A DNA stretch of 64,000 nt from Apilactobacillus kunkeei. Its GTDB lineage: Bacteria > Bacillota > Bacilli > Lactobacillales > Lactobacillaceae. Every line of letters starts with the position of its first letter. The first letter of the stretch is position 1. Both the position numbers and the translations under genes were made by a program. The stretch is from positions 79,262 through 143,261 of the forward strand of contig NZ_JXDF01000012.1 in assembly GCF_001308195.1 (NCBI RefSeq). The letters are read 5' to 3'. A model generated the notes under the pieces. That model did not search any database and had not been told where the DNA came from. It saw only the letters and a list, made by a program, of their open reading frames with translations. Below are positions 26,567-35,409 of this stretch, in pieces.

Positions 26567-27931
26567 TTATAATGCCTTGCTACCGAAATCACGAGGTTGA
26601 ATAAATACTTCGATGATTGGGTATAGCATTAGGATTCCTAAGAAGATAAATCCATATTCGTATGCGGTATTAACACTGACAAAACTTGATAGTGCTGATA
26701 CAACAACGGTGATCAAAGAAACTCCCAAACCTTGTGCCATAGTTTGCAATACTGAACTTAATGTATTGGCTGAGTTTCTTTCATTCATTGGAATTTCAGA
26801 GAATGTAACGGCGTTATAGCAGGTAAGTGCTAATGAACGACCACAACCTGAAATAAAGGCTAGACCAGCAATGATGAAACCAATCGTAGTGGGTTGAATC
26901 CATGCCAGTGCAGCGGTACTGATTCCAACAGTAAATAATGCTATTAATAATGAAGCTTTGTACTTAATATGTCTAATAATTACGTTTGTAAATGGCTTGA
27001 TACCAATGTTTCCAATGAATACGAAGATGACATAATATCCGGCAACCAATGCTGACCAGTGGAAAACAGTTTGTAAGTACACTGTTAATAGGTAAGGAAG
27101 GGCACCAACGGATAACCATAGGAAGGTTCCACCGGTTTGATAGATTCTAAATGAGCTGACCTTCAATGCCTTGATATCAAATAGTGGGTTATCCACATGT
27201 GATAAATGATGGCCGACTACTAGAATCATTAATAGACCGATTAATACTAAAATCCCAGCTGTAGGCCAGTATTCTCTACCGTAAGTGGCGATTTCAGCAC
27301 CGATTAGGATGAAACCAGATGAGATAGCGATTTCGATGAATCCTAAGAAGTCAAACTTGGTACGGCTCTTTTGAGTATCTTTTTCAACTAATTTAATACC
27401 GATAATAATTGCTAATAGTCCGATTGGTACGTTAATTAAGAAAATCCATTGCCAAGTAAGATACTTAACAAAGAACCCACCAATGATAGGGGCAATTGCC
27501 GGAGCAATTAGTGCAGGCCATACTAGGTAGTTAGCCATTCTAAGTAGTTGGTTTGAAGGTGTCTTTTCCAACATGATTAAACGAGCGGTAGGAGTCATTA
27601 GTGATCCGGCAAAACCTTGGATAAAACGACTCGCTAATAGGAATGAGAATGTAGGTGCAACGGCATCACCTAATGAACTTAAGACGAATAGTAAGGTTGC
27701 CAATAACCAGGCGTTTTTCTTACCAATTCGTTTAGCAATCCATCCACTTAATGGGATGAAGATAGCCATAGTAATAAAGTAGATACTTACCGTTAGTGAA
27801 AGAGAAGAAGTAGGAACATTAAGACTTCTTCCGATGTACGGTAAAGCAGTTGTTACGATTGTCGCATCTAGAAATTGCATGAATAGACTTGAAGCCATCA
27901 ATAGTGCGACTTTAATATAATTGCTGATAAT
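26567..27931 (-). CDS. MFS transporter, DHA2/EmrB family (probable drug efflux), unusual start
   Basis: About 14-helix proton-driven exporter. Motif A-like GWIAKRIGKKNAWLL and the helix-1 pattern SLFMQFLDATIVTTALPYIGRSL are typical of EmrB/QacA-type pumps. The first canonical start (TTG 27901) gives 444 residues but has no ribosome site and cuts off the usual charged lead-in to helix 1. GGAAAGGA near 27940-27947 sits about 8 bases before ATT at 27931, in frame, giving the family-like start ISNYIKVALLMASSLFMQF. I place the start at this ATT; a sequencing difference or the TTG are alternatives. Confidence 0.85.
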   Translation of the reverse strand: MISNYIKVALLMASSLFMQFLDATIVTTALPYIGRSLNVPTSSLSLTVSIYFITMAIFIPLSGWIAKRIGKKNAWLLATLLFVLSSLGDAVAPTFSFLLASRFIQGFAGSLMTPTARLIMLEKTPSNQLLRMANYLVWPALIAPAIAPIIGGFFVKYLTWQWIFLINVPIGLLAIIIGIKLVEKDTQKSRTKFDFLGFIEIAISSGFILIGAEIATYGREYWPTAGILVLIGLLMILVVGHHLSHVDNPLFDIKALKVSSFRIYQTGGTFLWLSVGALPYLLTVYLQTVFHWSALVAGYYVIFVFIGNIGIKPFTNVIIRHIKYKASLLIALFTVGISTAALAWIQPTTIGFIIAGLAFISGCGRSLALTCYNAVTFSEIPMNERNSANTLSSVLQTMAQGLGVSLITVVVSALSSFVSVNTAYEYGFIFLGILMLYPIIEVFIQPRDFGSKAL

Positions 27932-28072
27932 AAATCAGTTCCTTTCCTATATTTATACTTAAAAAAGTATATCATAAATTTTTTTTAAGATTAATGTTAT
28001 GGTTTGACTGATGAAAGTGATACTGGAATAATAAAAATATATTGACGTGCGAAATAAAAGGGGGCAATTTAA

Positions 28073-28963
28073 TTGATTAAAATTCATCAACTAACTGATT
28101 CAACATGGGTTGAAATGGTCGATGCCAACACCAAGGAAGTTGTTGAAACCATCGATGACTACAAACTACCAAATATCTTAAAAGGGTATATGTTAGATGC
28201 CCATGAACATTCACGTTTTGAATATGACCCGGTTAAGAAGTACTCCGTCATGATTATGCGCGCGCTAATCAGTGGACAAGATGAAAACGTACAAACTTCA
28301 CCGGTTGTCATTGCATTTACAAATGACTTAATTATCACCAAGAGTGATTCAAGATACCGTATCAAACAAGAAACTAGATGTAACAAGTTTGATATGGTGT
28401 TTAACATGCTACAAAGAATCAACAAGCCATACATGAACAAGCTAGATCAAATCAATGAATCTGTTGAAAATCTACAAAACAAGCGTAGTAAGAATAGTGT
28501 TAACAATCGTCATCTAAACGAAATTGCGATTCTAAAGAATGACTTGGTATACCTAAAGACAGCTACCGCTGCCAATATCATGTCAATCAATCAACTACAA
28601 AAGTCTAGTGATAACTTTGAAATTCCAATTTCATTTAACCAACGTCAAGATCAACACATCGATGACGTCGCCGTTGAATACGAGGAAAGTAAGTACATGT
28701 TCGACGTGCTAGACGAAATTGTTAGTCAAATTGAAGATACATACAGTAACATCATTAATAACAACCTAAACGATGTTATGAAGGTGTTGACTGTTTGGTC
28801 ATTAATCCTAGCAATTCCACCAATTATTAGTGGATTCTATGGGATGAACGTTAACGTCTTACCATTCGCTAACAGTAGTTGGTCATGGTTCTTCACACTA
28901 GTTATCACCGTAGTTATTATCTACTGGATGATTTACTACCTAAAGAAACATCACGATTTATAA
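28073..28963 (+). CDS. CorA-like magnesium/divalent cation transporter
   Basis: The 296 residues have a long soluble N-terminal domain with coiled regions (about 1-235) and two C-terminal membrane helices. The family selectivity motif GMN is in SGFYGMNVNVLPF, just after helix 1. The TTG start at 28073 follows AAAAGGGGG. Shorter and more divergent than Salmonella CorA, so it fits the lactobacillar CorA family; Mg2+, Co2+ or Ni2+ specificity is not decidable. No Mg2+ riboswitch is seen in the short upstream region. Confidence 0.88.
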   Translation: MIKIHQLTDSTWVEMVDANTKEVVETIDDYKLPNILKGYMLDAHEHSRFEYDPVKKYSVMIMRALISGQDENVQTSPVVIAFTNDLIITKSDSRYRIKQETRCNKFDMVFNMLQRINKPYMNKLDQINESVENLQNKRSKNSVNNRHLNEIAILKNDLVYLKTATAANIMSINQLQKSSDNFEIPISFNQRQDQHIDDVAVEYEESKYMFDVLDEIVSQIEDTYSNIINNNLNDVMKVLTVWSLILAIPPIISGFYGMNVNVLPFANSSWSWFFTLVITVVIIYWMIYYLKKHHDL

Positions 28964-29064
28964 AAGTAACGAGCTAATTATGCATTTCATAGTTGGCTTT
29001 TTATTTGGTCGAAGTTATAAAACGGCTTGAAATATTAAGAGAAAGTAAAAATGGTAATTTTTTA

Positions 29065-29102
29065 TGTAAGCGCTTTACTATGCATTAGGATAAATGTATA
29101 AT
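29065..29102 (+). promoter_or_regulatory. Promoter with overlapping cre-like site before the GlcU-like gene
   Basis: TTTACT (29074-29079) - 17 bases - TATAAT (29097-29102). A near-palindromic TGTAAGCGCTTTAC (29065-29078) overlaps the -35 and matches the CcpA cre consensus except at its last two positions. Suggests catabolite control; binding is inference. Confidence 0.55.
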
Positions 29103-29200
29103 GAAAAATGTTAAATGGTGGAGTAGTCACTTTCGACTTACTTCATTAAAATGAAAATAGATATTATAATTATAATCAGAGTATAAAAGGAAGTGTTAAG

Positions 29201-30070
29201 ATGGATATCTTAATCGGAATATTACCCGCTCTTCTATGGGGGGTAGGACCACTAATCGCTACTAAGTTTGGTGGTAAACCTGTTGAACAAGTGTTAGGAA
29301 CTGGATATGGTCAATTAGCAATTGGTATTATTATCTACCTATTTACTAGACCTGCGATTTCATTCCAAGAATTCCTATGGCCATTCTTAGGTGGGGTTGC
29401 ATGGGCCGTTGCTCAATACATGCAATTCAGCTCATTCACTAAGATGAACGTTTCTACTGCAATGCCTATCTCAACTGGTCTTCAATTAATTGAAATTCCA
29501 CTTTGTGGGGTTATCTTCTTCGGTGAATGGGGTTCTCCATTAGCCAAGTTAATTGGTTTCTTAAGTATCGCACTATTAATTCTAGGAACTACTTGTACCA
29601 GTTACGTGGACAAGGGAGTTGTTAGAAAGAAGCTTGATTACAAGGCTGGTATGCCTCTACTAATCATCGGATCATTTGGTTACACTGCATGTTCAGTATT
29701 CCCAAGAATTACTAATGCTTCTGGATTAGTTGGATTACTACCACAAACATTCGGTATGTTCTTAGGTGCTGTTATCGTTACATTCGTATTGAACGGTAAA
29801 GAAGCATTTGGTTACCTAAAATCAAAGGTTACACTCAAGAGTGGAATCATTGGTTTACTAGGTGGACTAGGTACTCTAGCATACCTAACTTCATTGAAGT
29901 TAAACGGTGTTGCTAACGCATTCCCATTAACTCAAATGAACGTTGTTGTTTCAACTTTAGGTGGTCTAATTATTCTAAAGGAAAACAAAAACAGAAAAGA
30001 AATCATCTTTACAGTTATCGGTTTACTAATGATTGTGGTTTCAGCAGTCTTAATCGGTCACTTAGAATAA
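29201..30070 (+). CDS. GlcU-like sugar uptake protein (GRP transporter family)
   Basis: Membrane transporter of 289 residues with ten helices in the DMT/GRP pattern: ILPALLWGVGPLIATKFGGKP at the start, AVAQYMQFSSFTKMNVSTAMP in the middle, and GTLAYLTSLKLNGVANAFPLTQ in the second repeat. Members import glucose or ribose by proton symport. In lactobacilli without a glucose PTS this can be the main glucose permease. Start ATG follows AAAGGAAG. A cre-like site overlaps the promoter. Glucose as substrate is by family; ribose remains possible. Confidence 0.88.
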   Translation: MDILIGILPALLWGVGPLIATKFGGKPVEQVLGTGYGQLAIGIIIYLFTRPAISFQEFLWPFLGGVAWAVAQYMQFSSFTKMNVSTAMPISTGLQLIEIPLCGVIFFGEWGSPLAKLIGFLSIALLILGTTCTSYVDKGVVRKKLDYKAGMPLLIIGSFGYTACSVFPRITNASGLVGLLPQTFGMFLGAVIVTFVLNGKEAFGYLKSKVTLKSGIIGLLGGLGTLAYLTSLKLNGVANAFPLTQMNVVVSTLGGLIILKENKNRKEIIFTVIGLLMIVVSAVLIGHLE

Positions 30071-30082
30071 TTAAGCATAAAA

Positions 30083-30116
30083 AAAGACCTGCCAGTTTTT
30101 GGCAGGTCTTTTTTTA
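30083..30116. terminator. Bidirectional terminator between the GlcU-like and DUF308 genes
   Basis: Stem AGACCTGCC/GGCAGGTCT with loop AGTTTTT, A-run before and T-run after. Confidence 0.9.
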
Positions 30117-30122
30117 TTGGAT

Positions 30123-30638
30123 TTAAATTGAATGAACGATCATTAAGATTCCGCTCACTAAGAAGAAAATTCCAACCAAGAAAGCAACTGATAGAGCAGA
30201 TGCTACTGGAGAAATTAGTAATAAAATACCAACTATTACACCTAGGATAGCAAAGATAACATCCATAATGTAGTAACCGTGGCTGACGTTTTTAACGTAT
30301 TTAGCAAGTGATAATGCAGTTAGTGAGTCCAGGATGAACATGATTGCAAAGAAGATTGCAATGTATAACATTCCGAATGCACCGTTGAATAGCATTAAGA
30401 TACCGATTAAGATATCCAAAATACTGTTAAAAATGATCCAACCCTTTGAGTCGAAGATATCAGTCATGTGGGTAAGTTTGAAAATACCTCTAATGATTGA
30501 GAATACCGCAACGATAAGTACGACAGTACTAAATGCTACATCAGGTCTAGATACTGAAATAATTCCAGCAATGACACCTAAGATACCGACAATAAATGAG
30601 AATGGATCAAATTCATTGATTCTATTCATGAATTTCAC
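30123..30638 (-). CDS. DUF308/HdeD-family membrane protein
   Basis: 171 residues with six short hydrophobic helices arranged as repeated pairs; the pattern GIISVSRPDVAFSTVVLIVAVFSIIRGIFKL and GVIVGILLLISPVASALSVAFLVGIFFLVSGI is typical of DUF308/HdeD proteins. HdeD is linked to acid stress in enterobacteria; the role in lactobacilli is not established. Start ATG follows AGAGGTG on the minus strand. Single-gene unit. Confidence 0.85.
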   Translation of the reverse strand: MKFMNRINEFDPFSFIVGILGVIAGIISVSRPDVAFSTVVLIVAVFSIIRGIFKLTHMTDIFDSKGWIIFNSILDILIGILMLFNGAFGMLYIAIFFAIMFILDSLTALSLAKYVKNVSHGYYIMDVIFAILGVIVGILLLISPVASALSVAFLVGIFFLVSGILMIVHSI

Positions 30639-30805
30639 CTCTTTTAGTTGGCTTATCTTAATTATAATTCAAACTAATGAGTCGAAATCATTATGACGCG
30701 TAATTTAAAGAATTTTTAACGTTTGTGGCGAAAAGCTAAAATATTTCAAACAATCATGAATTATCGGTATAATTATGATTATTAAAAACGATTGAGGGGA
30801 AAACC

Positions 30806-31132
30806 ATGGGTAGAGTAATTACAGTTTTAGAACGTCATAAAAACCTCATCAAGGTTAAGTTTCGAGGTGAGTTTGGTTACTTCTTTCCAGACACGAATTT
30901 AGTTAATCAATCAACCAAGGTTGAAACGTTTATTGACGCTGAAAAGGCATTATCAGATTACTTAGCCAAAGAAGATAATCAACTAATCATGGTTCCACGT
31001 GGTTTTGATGTTGATGATTTGTTATTTATTGTCCAAGCAATTTCAAAAGAGGAGATTCAATTGGGTCACGAGGGTGATTTAGGCATCTTCGAAATTAATC
31101 CTGATGGCAAAATAAAAAGACAGGCAGAATAA
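30806..31132 (+). CDS. Hypothetical protein, 108 residues
   Basis: Not recognised. The protein is soluble and mixed alpha/beta: a beta-rich first half (MGRVITVLERHKNLIKVKFRGEFGYFF) and a second half with VPRGFDVDDLLFIVQAI. No signal peptide, Cys pair or nucleotide motif. ATG follows GAGGGG. The terminator stem overlaps the stop codon region. Confidence 0.7.
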   Translation: MGRVITVLERHKNLIKVKFRGEFGYFFPDTNLVNQSTKVETFIDAEKALSDYLAKEDNQLIMVPRGFDVDDLLFIVQAISKEEIQLGHEGDLGIFEINPDGKIKRQAE

Positions 31133-31149
31133 TCTGCTTGTCTTTTTTG
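31115..31149. terminator. Terminator overlapping the end of the 108-residue gene
   Basis: Stem AGACAGGCAGA/TCTGCTTGTCT (wobble pairs) with loop ATAA and T-run; convergent with the reductase gene. Confidence 0.8.
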
Positions 31150-31150
31150 T

Positions 31151-31696
31151 CTATAGAAGATGGTTAAGTTCTTCCTTTAGTAGTTCAACCTTGTATGCTT
31201 GAGAGGAGAAGGCATTGTTAATGTCTTTGAAGTGGTTGTCTTCATCAAACATTTCACCGTTAATGGTTAATAGTGGATTGACGCTGGTAGGTTGCATCTT
31301 TAATCCAACTGCAATCATGTTAAATGACATTTGTGCTTGAAGACCACCGTGGCTTCCGTATGACACTAGTGCCACAATCTTGTTTTTCCATTCAACTGCC
31401 AAGTAATCAACCGCATTCTTTAAGACGGCTGGAAAACTCCAGTTGTATCGAGGGAATAATAATACGACCGAATCCAATGATTTGATCTTGCTACTCCAAT
31501 CAATACTGTGTTCTTGTTTGTATTCTTGCTTGGCTGGAACTTCTTCTTCATCTAAGAAGGGAAGGTTAACTTTGGCTAAATCAATGATTTCTGTTTCAAA
31601 CTGATCTGAAGATAGTTGTTGGTTTAACCAATCTGCGATTTCCGGACTGATTCTACTTGGACGACTACTACCAATGATGATACCAACTTTTTTCAT
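31151..31696 (-). CDS. NADPH-dependent FMN reductase / flavodoxin-like oxidoreductase
   Basis: Small flavoprotein of 181 residues. The FMN phosphate loop is GSSRPSRISPEIADWL near the N-terminus, and FPRYNWSFPAVLKNAVDYL matches the family P-x-Y-N-x-x-x-P-x-x-L-K-N motif. GSHGGLQAQ is the second flavin loop. Substrate unknown; relatives reduce FMN, quinones, azo dyes or chromate. ATG follows AAAGGAG. Convergent with the 108-residue gene; downstream of asnS but separated from it by a terminator. Confidence 0.9.
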   Translation of the reverse strand: MKKVGIIIGSSRPSRISPEIADWLNQQLSSDQFETEIIDLAKVNLPFLDEEEVPAKQEYKQEHSIDWSSKIKSLDSVVLLFPRYNWSFPAVLKNAVDYLAVEWKNKIVALVSYGSHGGLQAQMSFNMIAVGLKMQPTSVNPLLTINGEMFDEDNHFKDINNAFSSQAYKVELLKEELNHLL

Positions 31697-31712
31697 TGTA
31701 AAATCTCCTTTA

Positions 31713-31745
31713 ATAAAAGAGCATTCTAAACGAATGCTCTTTTTA
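31713..31745 (-). terminator. Rho-independent terminator after asnS
   Basis: On the minus strand: stem AGAGCATTC/GAATGCTCT followed by TTTTATTA. It lies between asnS and the reductase gene. Confidence 0.85.
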
Positions 31746-31752
31746 AAACTTA

Positions 31753-33141
31753 TTAGAATTTAGCGCTACCTGGTTCACGTGGGAATGGGATAACATCTCT
31801 GATGTTTTCCATACCAGTAACGTACATAACTAAACGTTCGAAACCAATACCGAAACCGGAATGCTTGATTTCACCGTACTTACGTAGGTCTTCGTACCAG
31901 TCGTATTCTTCTGGGTTTAAGTCAAATTCTTTGATCTTGTCGTTTAAGACATCGTAACGTTCTTCACGTTCACTACCACCGACGATTTCACCAATTCCTG
32001 GTACTAAACAGTCAGCAGCGGCAACAGTCTTACCATCGTCGTTATCACGCATGTAGAATGCCTTGATATCTCTTGGGTAATCAGTTAAGAAAGTAGGGCG
32101 TTTGTAGACATCTTCACACAAGTATCTTTCGTGTTCTGATTGTAAATCAATTCCCCATTCAACTGGAACCTTGAATTCTACATCTGCATCTTGAAGTAAC
32201 TTAACAGCGTCAGTGTAAGTAACACGGGCGAAGTCTTCGCTAGCAGTCTTTTGTAGTTTTTCAATTAGGCCTGGTTTAACGTTTTCATCTAAGAATTCTA
32301 GTTCATCCTTAGCATAATCTAAAACGTAGTTGATAACGTATTTTAGTAAACCTTCAGCAACATCCATCATACCTGGTAGGCGAGTGTATGCCATATCTGG
32401 TTCAATCATCCAGAATTCAGAAGCATGACGAGGAGTGTGTGAATTTTCAGCTCTGAAAGTAGGACCGAAAGTATACACATTCTTGAATGCCATAGTGAAT
32501 GCTTCTTCTGGAAGTTGACCACTAACAGTTAGGTTAGTTTCAGTCTTGAAGAAGTCCTTTGAGTTGTCTACGTGACCTTGGTCATCTTTTGGAAGGTTGT
32601 CCATGTCCATAGTTGTAACTCTGAACATTTCACCTGCACCTTCAGTATCACTACTTGTGATGATTGGGGTGTTAACGTAAACGAAGTCATTGTGTTGTAG
32701 GTATTCGTGAACTGCAAATGCAGCTAGTGAACGAATTCTAAATACTGAGTAGAAAGTATTAGTACGTGGACGCAAGTGAGCGATAGTACGTAGGAATTCG
32801 TAAGAAGTCTTCTTCTTTTGTAGAGGGTAGTCAGAGTCTGAACGACCAACTAGTTCTACCTTTTCTCCGTGCACTTCAAAAGGTTGAGGGGCATCTGGAG
32901 TCTTCACAAAGGCACCTTCAACAGTGATTGTTGAAGCGATTGGAAGCTTGCTGATTTGTTCAAAGTTTTCGTTACTCTTTTTAACGATAATTTGAGCACT
33001 CTTGAAGCAAGAACCATCGTTTAATTCGATAAAACTGATGTTTTTTGAACCACGAATGGTCTTAATTGAACCTTCAAGAGAAACTGTTGTGTTATCTTCT
33101 AGATCTTTAGTGTATAGATCCTTAACACTAAGTTGTGTCAT
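31753..33141 (-). CDS. asnS: Asparagine-tRNA ligase
   Basis: Class IIb aminoacyl-tRNA synthetase, 462 residues. An N-terminal OB-fold anticodon-binding domain (about 1-110) precedes the catalytic core: motif 2 [25 protein letters not shown] and the C-terminal motif 3 [15 protein letters not shown]. The [10 protein letters not shown] pattern separates AsnRS from AspRS. ATG 33141 has AAAGGCGTG upstream; the longer frame to 33228 would run through the T-box terminator. Expression is set by the tRNA-Asn-sensing T-box leader upstream. Confidence 0.97.
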   Translation of the reverse strand: MTQLSVKDLYTKDLEDNTTVSLEGSIKTIRGSKNISFIELNDGSCFKSAQIIVKKSNENFEQISKLPIASTITVEGAFVKTPDAPQPFEVHGEKVELVGRSDSDYPLQKKKTSYEFLRTIAHLRPRTNTFYSVFRIRSLAAFAVHEYLQHNDFVYVNTPIITSSDTEGAGEMFRVTTMDMDNLPKDDQGHVDNSKDFFKTETNLTVSGQLPEEAFTMAFKNVYTFGPTFRAENSHTPRHASEFWMIEPDMAYTRLPGMMDVAEGLLKYVINYVLDYAKDELEFLDENVKPGLIEKLQKTASEDFARVTYTDAVKLLQDADVEFKVPVEWGIDLQSEHERYLCEDVYKRPTFLTDYPRDIKAFYMRDNDDGKTVAAADCLVPGIGEIVGGSEREERYDVLNDKIKEFDLNPEEYDWYEDLRKYGEIKHSGFGIGFERLVMYVTGMENIRDVIPFPREPGSAKF

Positions 33142-33169
33142 GTGATTCACGCCTTTCCGTAAACTATAA

Positions 33170-33412
33170 ATAGCGGTAAATAAAAAACTTCCGCCCCAAA
33201 AATTAGGACGAAAGTTCCGCGGTACCACCTAAAGTGCCTATAAATAGGCCACTCAATCAAATAACGCTTTGATGTGCGTTCGTCTCTACTAAAGATTCAA
33301 AACGAAAACAAATAGGTGTTATTCATTGATGAAAGTATTATTAAGCTCTCACTATCCTTAACTCGCTGATAAGATTCATCAACTACTCATCCGTATTTAT
33401 AGTTCTATCATA
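33170..33412 (-). ncRNA. T-box leader (Asn) controlling asnS
   Basis: Minus-strand leader. Seen: promoter -10 TATGAT near 33407-33412; stem I elements with GGATAGTGAGAGC; a specifier AAC (Asn) at 33318-33320 within GAATAACACCT; the T-box core TAGGTGGTACCGCGGAAC around 33215-33235; and a terminator (AACTTTCGTCC / GGGCGGAAGTT then T-run) ending near 33180. Uncharged tRNA-Asn would pair with specifier and T-box bulge and favour read-through. The Asn specifier matches the downstream gene. Confidence 0.92.
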
Positions 33413-33568
33413 TTAACTATTTTTCACATTTAAATATTACCACTATTTTGACATTAATTACAATATAAAAGTAGGGCAAAGACAAAAAAGCGTATTGATT
33501 GCATTAGATATGTACATATTGGATAATGGTTTCATTAAATAACTTATTTTATGTAAGGGGAACGTAAA

Positions 33569-33961
33569 ATGCCAAAAATGAATATTGACGTAATCAAGGG
33601 CCATGACCGCGATTACTTAAAGCAACTAATGGATATTTCTTACCATGTCATGCTAGACTGCTTTGGTGCTCCAGATGGGGATAGATACCAAATTCTAACT
33701 CAACATGAAGATTTTGAAATGAACATTCTAGATACCGGACTAGGTTTTGATCGTACTAACGACGTTGTTGTATTTAGTCTTACTACCAGACCAAGAACTA
33801 AGGAACAGAAGTTGAAGTTCTACCACGACTTGGCTGAACAATTAGAAGACAAGCTAGGCATCAAGAAGACCGACTTAATGATTAACTTGACTACCAATAC
33901 CGATGAAGATTGGAGTTTTGGAAACGGAGTCGCTCAATTTATTGATGGTCCACTAAAATAA
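33569..33961 (+). CDS. Tautomerase-family protein (4-oxalocrotonate tautomerase-like)
   Basis: 130 residues. After removal of the initiator Met the protein starts with Pro (MPKMNIDVIKGHD), the catalytic Pro1 of the tautomerase superfamily. The pattern ISYHVMLDCFGAPDGDRYQIL fits the Tautomerase_2 family. Substrate unknown. The ATG follows AAGGGGAA. Single gene with its own terminator. Confidence 0.85.
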   Translation: MPKMNIDVIKGHDRDYLKQLMDISYHVMLDCFGAPDGDRYQILTQHEDFEMNILDTGLGFDRTNDVVVFSLTTRPRTKEQKLKFYHDLAEQLEDKLGIKKTDLMINLTTNTDEDWSFGNGVAQFIDGPLK

Positions 33962-33962
33962 A

Positions 33963-33992
33963 AAAGTGCGGTTATTGAGCCGCACTTTTTAT
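33963..33992 (+). terminator. Rho-independent terminator after the tautomerase gene
   Basis: Stem AAAGTGCGG/CCGCACTTT with loop TTATTGAG (33972-33979), then T-run. Confidence 0.9.
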
Positions 33993-34263
33993 GTAGAGTT
34001 AGTTTGTAAGTTAAGATAACAAGCTGAGTTGAAAAGGTGTATCAAGTTATCAGCTTCAAGTCGATAATAGCACGATGTGGCGGCATCGTTAACTAAAAGT
34101 TTAGTAACAAAATTAATATATACCAGTAGAAGTATTAAACGAAATAAAATGAATTTAATCACTGGGTTAAAAGTAGCTAATATATTTTTTTAGAAACTAG
34201 TAAATACACCGATTAGACACGTTGTCTATCTTAAATGAAAATAAAAGAGTGAGGTTTATATAT
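33993..34263. other. Gene-free region with two small inverted repeats
   Basis: No credible ORF in about 270 bases. It contains a hairpin ACGATG-TGGCGG-CATCGT (34072-34089) and, 2 bases later, a palindrome ACTAAA-AG-TTTAGT (34092-34105). The second may be an operator for the oxidoreductase gene; a small RNA cannot be excluded. Confidence 0.4.
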
Positions 34264-35226
34264 ATGAAAGTGGTTAATATTGCCAGCGCAAAAAAATCGA
34301 ATTCCTTGGTTGATGCACCGATGCCAGAACTAAAAGATGGGGATGTTTTGGTCAAAATCCATGCAGTCGGCGTTAACCATGTTGATTTGTTATGGGCGGA
34401 TCAAAAGGTTAAACCAGAAGAAACTGTATTAGGATTGGAAATGGCTGGGGAAGTCGTTAACGGAAATGATACAAAGTATAATGAAGGAACCCGCGTAATG
34501 GGATTGATTGATGACGGCGGATATGCTGAATACATCGCTGTTCCGTCAGAACGATTAATGCCAATTCCAGACAACATTGATTACAAAAAAGCGGCCACCA
34601 TTCCTGAAAGCTTTCTAACCGCCTATCAAACACTATTTACGATTGGGAACCTACAAGATAATCAAACTGTCTTAATTCATGCGGGAGCCAGTGGGGTAGG
34701 AACTGCCGCAATTCAATTGGTTAAACTACTTACCAAGGCTACCGTCATTACAACATCTAGTACCAAGAAGGCCGATATTTGTTTAGACTATGGTGCCGAT
34801 TACGCAATTGATTATCGCAATAGTGACTTTGCAGAAGAGGTGCAAAGAATTACCGACGGGCATGGTGCCGACTTAATCTTAGACTTCATCGGTGCCAGTT
34901 ATTATCAACAAAACATCAAATCAGTTGCAATGGACGGCCAAATCATTCTAATTGGTAACCTTGGTGGAAGTGAGATTAAAGACGTTAATATCATGGATAT
35001 TATTGGTAAAAGAATCTCAATTACTGGAACATTATTGTCACCTAGAAGTAACGAATACAAGGCCAAACTAATCAGTGACTTCAGTAATGATGTCTATGAC
35101 CTGTTAGCCGATGATAAGATCAAATTACATGTCAGCAACGAGTTTGATTTATCCGAATCAGAACAAGCTTTATCTTGTATGCGTGAGAAACAAAACACTG
35201 GTAAAATCATCTTAAATGTTAAATAG
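34264..35226 (+). CDS. Zinc-independent MDR alcohol dehydrogenase / quinone oxidoreductase
   Basis: Medium-chain dehydrogenase/reductase of 320 residues. The GroES-like N-terminal half contains VGVNHVDLLWADQKV and lacks the Cys/His zinc ligands, as in NADPH:quinone reductases. The Rossmann motif HAGASGVGTAAIQLVKLL lies near residue 145. ATG 34264 follows GTGAGGTTT; the TTG-type start at 34222 lacks a ribosome site. Substrate unknown. Confidence 0.88.
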   Translation: MKVVNIASAKKSNSLVDAPMPELKDGDVLVKIHAVGVNHVDLLWADQKVKPEETVLGLEMAGEVVNGNDTKYNEGTRVMGLIDDGGYAEYIAVPSERLMPIPDNIDYKKAATIPESFLTAYQTLFTIGNLQDNQTVLIHAGASGVGTAAIQLVKLLTKATVITTSSTKKADICLDYGADYAIDYRNSDFAEEVQRITDGHGADLILDFIGASYYQQNIKSVAMDGQIILIGNLGGSEIKDVNIMDIIGKRISITGTLLSPRSNEYKAKLISDFSNDVYDLLADDKIKLHVSNEFDLSESEQALSCMREKQNTGKIILNVK

Positions 35227-35228
35227 TA

Positions 35229-35256
35229 AGACGCCTAAATAGGCGTCTTTTGTTGT
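35229..35256 (+). terminator. Rho-independent terminator after the oxidoreductase gene
   Basis: Perfect stem AGACGCCT/AGGCGTCT, loop AAAT, then TTTTGTTGTTTTT. Confidence 0.9.
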
Positions 35257-35409
35257 TTTTAAAAATGTCAAGATTAAAAATTTTACAATTTGTAACCAAA
35301 TATTTAATAATTTGTAAAGAAATTGGGAAAAATTGTAACTTGTGTATAGTATTCTTGCAATATTTAGATTGTACAATAGAGGTAATCATAATTGTTAAAG
35401 GATGAGAGT

